Below are positions 40,422 to 49,769 of a stretch of DNA of 64,000 nt, one piece after another. The notes under the pieces were generated by a model that did no database searches, had not been told where the DNA came from, and saw nothing but the letters and a program-made list of their open reading frames with translations. Each line of letters starts with the position of its first letter. Positions within the stretch are counted from its first letter, which is position 1. A program made the position numbers and the translations under genes. The stretch is from Craspedostauros australis (lineage: Eukaryota > Bacillariophyta > Bacillariophyceae > Mastogloiales > Achnanthaceae). The stretch spans positions 496,001 through 560,000 of the forward strand of contig JAMXDE010000017.1 of assembly GCA_026770025.1 (NCBI GenBank), written 5' to 3'.

Positions 40422-43140
40422 TCGCCGAGTCCCCTCGCGGTTCCTCGGCTCGTTGCGTCTCGTGCGCCTCTTCCCGGTCGTCACCCGTTCCGATGGTTTG
40501 TGTTGTGCACTGGACCGTCTGTGGCCTTACTCCAATGTTTTTTCGCGGCTTTTCTGCCGCCTTGAGCGCCTCGTTCTCTGCCTTCGTGGTTACCACCAGC
40601 TGTTTCAGTTCTTCCATTTGCTGTTGCATGGCGGCCATCATCGCTCGTGTAGTTCCGGTTGTTCGCCCGGTACTTCCCGACAATGTCGATGTCACTGATC
40701 CCTGTGCCTGCGCTTCCAATATCTTCCCCATCTGCTCTTGAAGTACCGCCATCTTCTCCTTCTGTGTTCCCGACGTGCTTCTGCTCGCCCCTGTGATCGT
40801 TGATCCCGTCGACCCTTCTTCTTCTCTCGCTTGCTGGGCCGCTCGCCTCTTTTCGCTTCGTCTCTCCCGAACTTTTCTCCATGCGCTCGTGTCTCTCATC
40901 GATGGGATTGTATCGTCGTCTCCGTAATCCTTCTCTCTTCTGATTGGAACTCCTCTTTCCTCTTCCTCGTCCTCGTCGTCTTCACCTTCTTCTTTGGTCG
41001 TTTGGAAATGCATGTCCTCGTCGACCTCCATGGCTGCTTCCACTTCCTTGTCTTTTTCGGATATCACTCTTTTCGTGGCCTCATCCCATTTCATCGTCTT
41101 TGCTTCTACCCGTGCCATGGACGTAAACAGTCGTTCCACGTCCTCTCCGTAGTCGGCTGTCAACTTGACCAGCAACCCTTTGACCACCATTCTTGCTTCC
41201 GCTGTCTTCTCTGGGTGGAATTGTAGCACGTAGCCGTTGCCCCTCCATTGCTTGTCTATCGATGTGAAGAGCGGCGTCTTTTCGTTGCCGGTAGTGGACT
41301 TGATCCGCATCACCATCTCTCTGAGTGTGAGATGGGTGCCGTCTGGAATCTCTTGCAAGCACTCCGGGATGATGTCGTAGGTCGTCATCGCTACTGCGTG
41401 TAGGCACCACTCCATTTGGCGTTCGCGTAGCTCAAACCATCCTTTCCTCATGTCTGTGTTGACAATACCGGATAATGGCGTGATGATACGCATTCTCACT
41501 CCCAATGGAAACTTCTTCGACTTCGTGCTGTAGTACACTTCCAGTACTTTGGCCACTAGCGCTCGATCCTCCGTGCTTGATTCCACATGAAGCGCCCTTG
41601 GATCTTTCTTTGTGTCCCTGTTGGGATCGTATTTTTCTCCGTCTGCTATCCGCTTCCATGTGATTGCTACCTGTGTCTTGGCTAGCTTTGTGAGTTCCGC
41701 CTCCAGTGCTTCTGCGTCGATCTGTCGGGTGGAGTATAGGAGCCAACCCAGCGTTGTTGTAGAGTGAGCCTGTATCTTCGCCACTTCGAACCTTCCTCCG
41801 ATGTGTTGGAAGTAGTCCGTCAGCTCTCCTGTGATTTTGCTGATAGGTCCTTTCGCTTCGATCTTGACTTTCAGGTACCCTTTCTCTTTCGCCGCTTTGT
41901 AGATTGGCCGCACTCCTTTGAAGAACCTTTTCAAGTTAGTCATATCTGTTGGGAATGACTCCATTGCGTGCACAATCGTTTGGTCTTCGTAAGGGTTCCA
42001 AGGCAGCAGTTTTGCTGTCGCGTTCACCCGTTGGATTGATCGTAGGAACTCTTTGCATGATGCAATAGCTGCGTCGATCGCCGTGCCTGCGTCGTTGGCG
42101 CCATCTCCTCCTTCGATCATCATCTGTACGTCGCAGTAGCGTGTCTCAATTGCTTCGCTTTCGCGTGCTCGGCTCCTTCCGATCCCGCTCTCGTTGCTTC
42201 CAGCTTGTGTTTCGTCATCACAATCCATTGGTGGGTGGATGTTGTCCCGCCCGATTTCTCCGATTGCCTGTGGTGTCGCTGGTATTGCGTTCGTCGTCTT
42301 TTCCTTGTCCTCCAGTGCTTTCTCCTGCGTCTTTTCCGCCTCTGGTTCTTCATCCCGCAGGTCTGTTCGTTTGGCCGGCAGCTCCACCGCTGTTGAATGT
42401 CGCGGGCTTCTTTCCGTTCTTTTCTTGCTGCCTCCCTGATTCGGTGTCTCTTCTCCCGTCTCCGCTGCCGTGTTGTCCCCTCCGGTTCCTTCCTCCCACG
42501 TGTCCGCCCATTCGTTCTCTTCGTCGCTGCTCGTGTCCTCCCCCCCTTTCGCTGCTTTTGTTTCGTTCGTTCCTCCGCTCGTCCCGTCACGTCGTTGCCC
42601 TGTCTCTTCTCCATCTTGCTTTCCATTGTCCTTATCTTCGTTGCCCTTCGTTGCCTTGATCTCTTTCATCTTGCCCCACTTCTTGCTCAACGCCTTGCGT
42701 ATTGCCTCCGTTGCTGCTCCAACGCTTCGTTGCCCCGCATTCGTTGTCTGTACTGTGATGTTGTCGTTTTCGATGCACTGTGTGCACACCACTGGGAATC
42801 CTCTTGGTGTCACCAAGCCTTCTTCTGGCTTGATCCATGCTCTGCATTCCCTGTGCGCCGGTACGCCGCACATAATACATCGCACAGCTGCTGCTGCCTG
42901 TCCTCTTCCCTTGCAGTACTTGCCTGCGGCGCATTCTACCTTGTGAATGCCTCGTCCTTGCTTTCCATCTTTCTCGCCCTGTTGGCCCCCGTTAGTCGTC
43001 GCGTCTTGCCCTGTCTTCTCCTCTACTCCTCCTGGTCTGTTGTTCTTCGCCTTGTTGCTGTTGATGCCGCCTCTGACATACGCTTCCATCGGCATTTGGC
43101 CCGTTGGACGCGTCATCTTGCTGCTCCTCGTCGTCGTCAT
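40414..43140 (-). CDS. LINE ORF1: PHD-like zinc-finger protein (908 aa)
   Basis: The ATG at 43140 begins MTTTRSSKMTRP. A Cys/His cluster near the N-terminus (CAAGKYC, CIMCGVPAHREC, VVCTQC) looks like a PHD- or RING-type cross-brace finger, as in the ORF1 proteins of some algal and protist LINEs. Then come a long Lys/Glu/Gly-rich disordered part, a folded middle (about 360-680) without a family I can name, and a charged C-terminus with a predicted coiled coil (KAEMAALQEQMG-like and MAAMQQQMEELKQLVVTT) that could mediate multimerisation of the RNP. It overlaps ORF2 by 8 nt at the stop/start junction. Function inferred: RNA binding and particle assembly for retrotransposition. Confidence 0.85.
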   Translation of the reverse strand: MTTTRSSKMTRPTGQMPMEAYVRGGINSNKAKNNRPGGVEEKTGQDATTNGGQQGEKDGKQGRGIHKVECAAGKYCKGRGQAAAAVRCIMCGVPAHRECRAWIKPEEGLVTPRGFPVVCTQCIENDNITVQTTNAGQRSVGAATEAIRKALSKKWGKMKEIKATKGNEDKDNGKQDGEETGQRRDGTSGGTNETKAAKGGEDTSSDEENEWADTWEEGTGGDNTAAETGEETPNQGGSKKRTERSPRHSTAVELPAKRTDLRDEEPEAEKTQEKALEDKEKTTNAIPATPQAIGEIGRDNIHPPMDCDDETQAGSNESGIGRSRARESEAIETRYCDVQMMIEGGDGANDAGTAIDAAIASCKEFLRSIQRVNATAKLLPWNPYEDQTIVHAMESFPTDMTNLKRFFKGVRPIYKAAKEKGYLKVKIEAKGPISKITGELTDYFQHIGGRFEVAKIQAHSTTTLGWLLYSTRQIDAEALEAELTKLAKTQVAITWKRIADGEKYDPNRDTKKDPRALHVESSTEDRALVAKVLEVYYSTKSKKFPLGVRMRIITPLSGIVNTDMRKGWFELRERQMEWCLHAVAMTTYDIIPECLQEIPDGTHLTLREMVMRIKSTTGNEKTPLFTSIDKQWRGNGYVLQFHPEKTAEARMVVKGLLVKLTADYGEDVERLFTSMARVEAKTMKWDEATKRVISEKDKEVEAAMEVDEDMHFQTTKEEGEDDEDEEEERGVPIRREKDYGDDDTIPSMRDTSAWRKVRERRSEKRRAAQQAREEEGSTGSTITGASRSTSGTQKEKMAVLQEQMGKILEAQAQGSVTSTLSGSTGRTTGTTRAMMAAMQQQMEELKQLVVTTKAENEALKAAEKPRKNIGVRPQTVQCTTQTIGTGDDREEAHETQRAEEPRGDSANG

Positions 43141-43255
43141 TTCGTCGTTGTTCTACTGGTTGTTTTTGCTGTTTGGTGTTTGTCTTCAATTTGTTTATTC
43201 GTGGTTTATTTGCTGCGACAATTTCTTCCGGAAGTTGGTTCCATCTGGAAATTGT

Positions 43256-43271
43256 GTTCTGCCCGAACATA
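43256..43271 (+). repeat. 16-bp direct repeat at the LINE 5' side
   Basis: Exact second copy of GTTCTGCCCGAACATA (34421-34436). Confidence 0.75.
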
Positions 43272-43709
43272 CTCGGACACGCACCTCTATCTATCCGCGC
43301 GTCAAGAGGTAGATAGACTGCTGCCCCTGCGTCCATCCATTCGTCCATCAACAGACAGCGGGTCTGCAACAACGTGCGGTTCTGACGCACGTGCTACGAC
43401 GAAAGATTCCAAACAAGATCCAAACCACGCAAACCAAACCCAACAAAATGGAAAAACGAAAACCCGTCGCGAACGAAAAGTGAAACAGATGCATCGTGCA
43501 TCCGATGACGATGACGATGACAATGACAATGACGATGAGAGGACATCACAGACCCACACCAACGCATCCTCTGCTCTGCAAACGAAAGAATCATCTGTTA
43601 TCTCACTCAACAGCGCCCACAGCTCTTCCGTCCCTCCCATGCCCACCAGAAACTAGAGTCCTCATCCGATCCGTGTACCGTACAAAACCATTCTACCATA
43701 CTCACAATA
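43272..43709. other. Flank between the LINE and the next TIR element
   Basis: A plus-strand frame ending at 43656 reads as acidic coding-like sequence (MHRASDDDDDDNDNDDE, then a Ser/Thr-rich tail to a stop). It may be the end of a host gene into which the LINE inserted. No upstream part could be identified with certainty. Confidence 0.3.
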
Positions 43710-44810
43710 GAGGCCTATCGCATTTCACATTGGGAGTCCCACGGTACAAAATAACCTGATAATGACATTTTTAGAGGGGCAACATGCGAACTTCCCCCTC
43801 GGAAAGTAAAACTCGATTGCGTTTTAGGAGCCAAAAACACAATTGAGTTTCACATTGCAGTCCCGGCAAGCCAACCTTCCACGTGTTGGCACGAAACCAA
43901 TGGCCAATCATTTCTCTTCATTTGCAGCAATGTTGAGTCGTCCTTGTCGTGCTGATGATAGTTTTTATGAGATGCTAGTGATGATGAAACTAGCATTCCG
44001 AATGAGGGGTGCATGGAGCGATAGAGAGTGATTACGATGTCGAATATGCCTGTAAGCTTCACATATGATATCTGCGCGCAAGTATCAAAGGCCACCTTCA
44101 TGATCCAGCTGAGAAATCTTTGCTCATTTCCTATTTCACCTGATACAACATCCGCGGCGTGTTCCTGATGCTCTGAGGACTAGTGTAGTCAGATACGACC
44201 AGGGACTTCTACCAACGCGCATTTCGTATCCTTTGGAGATCCTGACTGCCATATCGGAAGTCGTTGGTGGTCTCCAACCAACCCAACATGCAATCGCAAT
44301 AGTTCTGTGTAGACTGCGTGAAGAGCTTCTATTGGACAACAAACTGCTGATCTATCTCCATGATACGGTGATCAAGAGGTCTCTGTCGTCGATATGGGCA
44401 ACAGAGCCTTGAACAAGCCATGAATTATCAGGGACAAAATGCTTGCGCATATGTTACCGGACCTCTGTTAGTGGCAAAGTTGAGACAGAAGAGATGGCAG
44501 CGAAACTCTCACAACACGAAGCTCCTAAGAGGAGAAAGAGGGATGTGCGTTGCGTGCAACTCAGAGCACACCCATTAACGATCCTACCATCCTTTGGTCT
44601 CAACAAGTGATGCGATAACATGCAACGAAGCAATCAGATCATGACAGTCTAAACTCGAACTCTATTCTACAGAAGAGAAGCCGATTCAGTCATGTTGGTC
44701 GTCTTTCTGTGTTGATCACGAACGAGTCACGAGTACCAATGTGAAATCCGAACGTGAGTGCCACATGTGACATGAACACAGGGGTGTGAATGTGAAATGC
44801 GATAGGCCTC
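43710..44810. mobile_element. 1.1-kb TIR element with TA target duplication and decayed coding remnant
   Basis: The outer 22 nt, beginning GAGGCCTATCGCATTTC, are perfectly inverted at the two ends (43710-43731 and 44789-44810). TA flanks both sides (43708-43709 and 44811-44812). The interior contains plus-strand coding-like stretches between about 43880 and 44415, but no intact ORF and no family I recognise, so the copy is broken and non-autonomous. A TA duplication would suit a Tc1/mariner-type element; that is inference, since the short duplication could also arise by chance. Confidence 0.65.
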
Positions 44811-44925
44811 TAATCTCCCATTAACCTCACAAAAAGCCCATCCTCATCACGGATACTCGACACACGTAGTATAGTGTATAATACATCTCATCAACACCCA
44901 ACACCATAGTCGCACATCAACAACC
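44811..44925 (+). promoter_or_regulatory. Promoter and leader of the TenA gene
   Basis: 115 nt between the TIR element and the TenA ATG. AGTATAGTGTATAATACATC lies 40-60 nt upstream of the ATG, followed by a CA-rich leader (CAACAACCATG). The TIR element therefore ends close to or inside the promoter. No TPP-riboswitch-like sequence was recognised. Confidence 0.35.
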
Positions 44926-45830
44926 ATGTCCACCGAAGAATTCTGGAACGTCGCCAAGCCCATGATCGATGTGACAGAGAAGCATCCCTTCCTCGTCGCC
45001 ATGGTCGATGGTACCCTCAAGGAGGAGAACTTCAAGTACTACGTCGTCCAGGACACCCTGTACCTCAAGGAGTTTGCCGACTGCCTGACCCGTCTCTCCA
45101 AGTCGGCCTCAACGCCGGAAGATGCCAAGCAGCTGGAGCACTTCGCCCATGATGCGGAGCATGCCGAGCTGGATCTGCACAATTCTTTCTTCAAGGAATG
45201 GAACATCTCGGCGGAAGGTGCCACCGAGATGCCCAACTGCCTTCTCTACACCTCCTACATGAAGCGCATCGTGGCCACCAAGTCCCACGCACATGGATTG
45301 GCCACCCTCTTGCCATGCTTTTGGGTTTACATGCACGTTGGCAAGTGCATGCTCAAGCTGCGTGAAGAGCTGGGCGATAGGTGAGAGTCGTGTTGCTGTT
45401 CTGTTCTGTCTTCGATTGTGTGCCATGTCGCGCAGTGGCGTGATGTGTCGTACAAGTATTGCGTTGATTTTCTCCATTATGTGTGTTCGACTGAGTGAAT
45501 GCCTTGCCGCACCATCTCATCCCATCTAACACCATACCCACTCCACCTCCATCGACTCCACACGCACTCCGTGTTCACCCATTGCGTCCCACACAACACA
45601 GCGTCAAACGCCCACCTCAGTTCGATGCCTGGATCGACATGTACGGCGGAGAAGAGTTCGAGAAAGAAGTCACCACATACATCGCCATGGTGGAGGCAGC
45701 CATCAAGAAGGCTGATGAGAAGACCGTCAAGGAGATGCAGGACTGCTTCCTCATGTGCTGCAAGTTGGAGCACATGTTCTGGGATCAGGCCGATACCCTC
45801 CTCAAGTGGCCAGATCTGGGTGGTTTGTAG
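44926..45830 (+). CDS. TenA family thiaminase II-like protein, two exons (227 aa)
   Basis: Exons 44926-45380 and 45602-45830. The 221-nt intron (GTGAGA...ACAG) joins REELGD to SVKRPPQFDAWIDMYG. TenA enzymes hydrolyse degraded thiamine (amino-HMP salvage). Visible catalytic positions: Asp43 in YYVVQDTLYL, the nucleophile Cys131 in TLLPCFWVYMHVG and the late Glu208 in CKLEHMFWDQA, all fitting the Cys-type TenA pattern. Length is typical of the family. It stands alone, not next to other thiamine genes. The call is firm for the family; the substrate could be any of the pyrimidine amines the family handles. Confidence 0.92.
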
Positions 45831-46085
45831 GTCAGCAATGCCACAGATCCTTTACCAACAATGGCAGCAATGAATCAATTTTACAATCGTCTTCGGCGTC
45901 CAGCTCATGCGATTCGAATAGTCCCTTTCAGCAACATCAACCATTCTCCTCTCTCGTTATATCAATAGAGACTAGAGTAAGCCAATTGCAATTCTAAAAT
46001 GAACGTCAAGATGTTCAACGACTATGCTAGCTGCACCATCCCACCACTAGACGCCATAACACGGTGCTCTGCAACAACACGCTCT

Positions 46086-47537
46086 TCAGCTCTTCGTTTC
46101 GCGTCGCACGGTCGGAAACGGATTGGTATCATCGTCCGTGTGCATCCGTCTCCAATCGCGTGTCCGCCGCCCATAGGGACAGCTCAACGGCCGCAAGTAC
46201 GTTTTCTGATCATTGATGAGAAGCCGGCACGTGCCTGTCGCTGACGCAGGCAGACGCGGTTGTTCCAATCGCTGCGGCAGCGCGTCGTACCCCAACTGCT
46301 GCAGGATGGACACGCCCTCGTTGTCGAATTCGGATTGCACGGCACGATCCTTCAGCTGCTGGACTTGGTCCACCGTGAATCGTCGCAGCGACTTGCCGAA
46401 TTTGGGACTCACGTTCGTCGCGGATTGGTATCCGTACGTGCCATGTTGCAGGACCTGCGCGATGCGGCGTTGCCAGAGGGCAGCGTCGTCCGCATTGCCA
46501 CAAAATTGCATTATGCGTTCCAACTGTTGCTGCGGTTGCGATATCAGATCTTCGTACCGCACCACCAGCAAGGGGGCCGCATGTTGTTTGCGCAAGTAGA
46601 ATTCATGAAATTGCGTCCAGACTTTCATTTCATTCTGGAACAGCGCCCAATAGAAATCCCAATGGCGCAGGTAGACGTCTTCCGTGACCTTTTCGGTGTG
46701 CGTGTTGGTGACGCACAGATTCCAGTAGGAATCGATGGCATCGTAGGGATTGCGAACCAGCAACACGACGCGGTTGGCGTGGTACTTCTGGCATCCATTG
46801 CGTTCCGGCCAGTGCGTTTTGCAAATTCCAATGGAAGGATACACCACCGTCGTTGTTGACGTTGCTGCAGAATTCCATCGTTTGCGATGGCAAATGCCTT
46901 CTCCCACCAACCCATGCAAGTTCGCCAACGCGAGGGATAGCGTGCGGTCGGGACGCGTGTCGGATCCTGTGACGATGCCGGTGATTTGTTCGAGGTAACT
47001 TCGAACCAAGGAATTGCCAGATCGTGGATAGCTGGCCAGCAAGGTGATGCCGTCTTGGAACATGTGGTCATCGTTGCGTGACAAGAATCGGAGCAAGGCT
47101 GGCAGCGGTGGCAGTCGCGCGGCATCTGCTCGTATGTTCGCAGTGAGAGTTTCCGTGTTGCGCATTGATCCGGAGTCGATCAAGGCCTCGGATTGGGCCA
47201 ATTGAGTGACCGTGAGGTTTGTGGGAGGGCGCCGAGACTGCCGTGATCCTCCAATCGCGTTGCTTCCGGTATCTGCACATCCGCATCGCGCGCACAACGT
47301 CCTCGTATTGCGTTGATCCAACCGCACCGTCGCATCCTGAACGGGAATGGCGATGAACTTGTGACGATTGCGAGCATCATTGCCGGCACCTCTCAATACG
47401 ATATCATCCGGACGCAAGCGGAAGACCGGCAGCAGCTGGAATGCCCAGCGGCGTTGCGTGATGAGCAGACTGCAGCCATCCGCCTCGGAAAGGAAGGACA
47501 GGATCACGGACAGCGCGTATCGTTCGATGGTGTCCAT
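46086..47537 (-). CDS. Sulfotransferase-family protein with F-box-like N-terminus (483 aa)
   Basis: Single exon, ATG at 47537. Residues 1-35 (MDTIERYALSVILSFLSEAD, then CSLLITQRRWA) follow the F-box pattern of hydrophobics and a terminal Trp. The main domain is a PAPS-dependent sulfotransferase: the 5'-phosphosulfate loop LLASYPRSGNSLVRSYL at about 165-182, KTHWPE (likely catalytic His) at about 236, and the 3'-phosphate site VVLLVRNPYDAIDSYWN at about 254-270. ERIMQFCG and YRS/SPKFGKS-like parts follow. It transfers sulfate from PAPS to a hydroxyl, probably of a carbohydrate or small molecule; the acceptor is unknown. No signal peptide or membrane anchor is obvious. It converges on TenA with 255 nt between and diverges from the gene at 48024. 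Confidence 0.85.
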   Translation of the reverse strand: MDTIERYALSVILSFLSEADGCSLLITQRRWAFQLLPVFRLRPDDIVLRGAGNDARNRHKFIAIPVQDATVRLDQRNTRTLCARCGCADTGSNAIGGSRQSRRPPTNLTVTQLAQSEALIDSGSMRNTETLTANIRADAARLPPLPALLRFLSRNDDHMFQDGITLLASYPRSGNSLVRSYLEQITGIVTGSDTRPDRTLSLALANLHGLVGEGICHRKRWNSAATSTTTVVYPSIGICKTHWPERNGCQKYHANRVVLLVRNPYDAIDSYWNLCVTNTHTEKVTEDVYLRHWDFYWALFQNEMKVWTQFHEFYLRKQHAAPLLVVRYEDLISQPQQQLERIMQFCGNADDAALWQRRIAQVLQHGTYGYQSATNVSPKFGKSLRRFTVDQVQQLKDRAVQSEFDNEGVSILQQLGYDALPQRLEQPRLPASATGTCRLLINDQKTYLRPLSCPYGRRTRDWRRMHTDDDTNPFPTVRRETKS

Positions 47538-48023
47538 CCCGGAGATTGTGCGGGTGCGGATGCGGATGGTGAGACTGTGATGATGTCTTTATGAATGAAA
47601 CGGAGGGCTCGGCTGTTGATGTGGAGACAGTACTGTATCCTGTGACCAACCATGATCGTCGCCATCTCCACCCCTCTCTGTCATTCGTTCATTCATTCAT
47701 CATCACGTTGTTGCATGTCCTGCATCGTGTTTCGCACTTGGTTTCGCGCCACAATCGTTCCAATGAGAAGCGACACTGACGGCGGCCAGACTCAGTAGTC
47801 ACACCCAAGTCCCGTGATGGAAACATGAGTCATGAATGGGATCGCCGCTGCGTCCATCGTGGAAACACAACGAACACAGCCAGGTCGTTCGCGTTGGTGG
47901 CATCGTCATGATGACTTCTGTCGCCACGACAAAAAAGAAGCTCACAAACAAATAAAAAGAGAACGACAGATACAGAATTGCAACATTGTTCATACTCGCA
48001 CAACGGAGCAGACAACGTTGAGA
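47538..48023. other. Shared promoter region of two divergent genes
   Basis: 486 nt lie between the head-to-head starts at 47537 (-) and 48024 (+). It contains CATTCATTCATT repeats near 47685-47702 but no clear TATA word. An in-frame ATG at 47832 would add 64 residues to the plus gene. Confidence 0.4.
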
Positions 48024-49769
48024 ATGCCGCCATCATCCGCAGACGCAACGCCGAAGGGACAGGAGGCACAGGTGGACGATGCCGCGGTGGATGCAGGAGT
48101 CCAACGGCTGCTGGTGGGTGCGGATCTGGGCGGCGCCATGATCGATCCGTCCTCCATGAAGGCCCTCCAGGATCTGGTTCGTCAGCGCAAGGCTGCTGCT
48201 GCTGCTGCTGCGGAGACCAGGATGGATGATGTGACGACGTCTGCGGAGGAGGGTGCCGTCGAAGGCGCAGTACAGAGGGACATTCCGAATGAGGAACGCA
48301 AGATGCCACCATTCTCTGACGCCTTGTCGTCCACCACGCCGCCTTCCATGCCGGTGCCTCAGCTTCAGCCTCCACCAGCGAAAGAGGCACCAACAAGGGA
48401 AGCTCCAGATCCACCAGCAGTAGCAACTGATCCATTTGTTGCCTACGATCCACCAACCCCGCCGCCTGCTTACATCCCCAAGACAGCATCGTCAGCGGCA
48501 GTGGCAACAGGGCCGACCAATGTGCTTCCCTCGCAAGCCAGTGCTCATGCCAGTGCTAACCCCAGTGCCAGCCCCAGTGCAAGTGTGAGCAACGTCGGCG
48601 TTGATGCAAATGCCAGACCCAACAACCACGGAAACAGCGAATTCGAGGACCGCATCATGCAGCACATGGAGTATCAAACTAAACTCATTTTGGATCTGCA
48701 CCAACGCATCAATGATCTGCAGCAGCAGGTGCAGGCGCCACCCGCACAGGATCCGTCCAGGACCTACGTCGAATCGACCACAACTCGTGTCTTTCGCACA
48801 GATCAGGATCCACATGCCCATCCTCTGCAGCAACGAATGGAACCAATGCGGGCCCTGATTCCTCCGCAATTGCGTGCACTGGTCCACGATCCCGGTGCAA
48901 TGCAGGCCCAGATGCAGGCGCAAGCGAATGCCATGGGTCCGAATGCAAGAGGCATGCCACAAAATCAGGAGCAGCAACAACAGCAGCAACAGCAACAACA
49001 ACAAGAGGATGCTGTTCCAAGAGAGCCCATCTGGAAAAGGCTCGGCGATACAATTCTCAACCTTCCTCTCGTGCAGTTGACGTACGTCTTCTGGAAGTAC
49101 TGCGTCCCGCCACACATCCGTCTCGTCGATGCTGGTCTCATCTTCAAGGCGTTCTTCATGGCCGTGGTCATGAGCAACCGCTTGGCATCCAAGTTCCATC
49201 ACTACGACGACAACAACAACGGTGACCCCAACAAGCTCACTGCGCATCAAATGCAGCTCTTGGCAGGCTGCACATTCATCTTCCTCGGCGTCTTCTTTCA
49301 TCTCGGTTACATCGCCTACGTTTACCGCTTCGTGGTCCTGGAGAACGTGCCTTTCCGCGTGCTTTACCACGGCGAGAACGCTCTGGAGATATGGAATCCA
49401 AATCGCCCACCGCGCAGACGACGACCGCAGCCGAATGAGCAACCAGATCGCAACAATCAAGATCAGAACAATCCTGCCGTGGCCGCACGCAACGCCATGC
49501 TGCATGCTAACAACAACAATGAAGCATTCGATTGGCGCCAGACCTTTCTGGGTGGACGTATCGCGGTGCCCAATGCCGAGACCAATGTCATTGTCAAAAC
49601 GGCGCAGGATATCTTGTACATCGTGGCGAGCTTCGTCTTTTCCATCTTTCCGATGTGGGATCCGCAGGCCATGGAACGTCAACGGCCGCAGCAAGATGAT
49701 AACAACAACGGGGGTGGCGATGATAACGATAATGGTGACAACGCGCGGGAAGGTGAGGTCCATGGATAG
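48024..49769 (+). CDS. Membrane protein with long disordered N-terminus, function unknown (581 aa)
   Basis: The first half is Pro/Ala/Ser-rich with an Ala run and a poly-Gln tract (near 49,000). A predicted helical segment (MQHMEYQTKLILDLHQRIND) may be a coiled coil. The second half has hydrophobic segments: LVDAGLIFKAFFMAVVMSN, LLAGCTFIFLGVFFHLGYIA with YVYRFVVLE, and a C-terminal ILYIVASFVFSIFPMWDPQ. The last segment ends like the C-terminal hydrophobic hairpin of HERPUD/Usa1-type ER-degradation proteins, but no ubiquitin-like domain is visible, so this is only a hint. The ATG at 48024 is chosen because the sequence upstream looks like a 5' leader; an in-frame ATG at 47832 also exists. Confidence 0.7.
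   Translation: MPPSSADATPKGQEAQVDDAAVDAGVQRLLVGADLGGAMIDPSSMKALQDLVRQRKAAAAAAAETRMDDVTTSAEEGAVEGAVQRDIPNEERKMPPFSDALSSTTPPSMPVPQLQPPPAKEAPTREAPDPPAVATDPFVAYDPPTPPPAYIPKTASSAAVATGPTNVLPSQASAHASANPSASPSASVSNVGVDANARPNNHGNSEFEDRIMQHMEYQTKLILDLHQRINDLQQQVQAPPAQDPSRTYVESTTTRVFRTDQDPHAHPLQQRMEPMRALIPPQLRALVHDPGAMQAQMQAQANAMGPNARGMPQNQEQQQQQQQQQQQEDAVPREPIWKRLGDTILNLPLVQLTYVFWKYCVPPHIRLVDAGLIFKAFFMAVVMSNRLASKFHHYDDNNNGDPNKLTAHQMQLLAGCTFIFLGVFFHLGYIAYVYRFVVLENVPFRVLYHGENALEIWNPNRPPRRRRPQPNEQPDRNNQDQNNPAVAARNAMLHANNNNEAFDWRQTFLGGRIAVPNAETNVIVKTAQDILYIVASFVFSIFPMWDPQAMERQRPQQDDNNNGGGDDNDNGDNAREGEVHG

Larger units (their letters stand above)
34437..43255 (-). mobile_element. Full-length-looking LINE (non-LTR retrotransposon) with two ORFs, RNase H and APE endonuclease
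   Basis: Read on the minus strand: 115-nt 5' leader, ORF1 (43140-40414), ORF2 (40421-34662), about 225 nt of 3' untranslated sequence, and a short (TTA)n tail at 34437-34450. A 16-bp direct repeat flanks it. Both ORFs are open throughout and all core motifs are present, so this copy looks whole and recent. An endonuclease, a reverse transcriptase with FVDD, a downstream RNase H and a terminal zinc knuckle place it among LINE clades that keep RNase H; the exact clade cannot be assigned by eye. The 5' boundary has an unexplained feature described under findings. Confidence 0.92.

Noticed and set aside
42397-43656. Long plus-strand ORF over the LINE
   Set aside because: Antisense to LINE ORF1, Cys/Ser/Leu-rich with no motif; only its last part, outside the LINE, looks coding-like.
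44811-45601. TPP riboswitch in the TenA leader or intron
   Set aside because: No sequence matching the conserved thi-box core was seen in the leader or the 221-nt intron.
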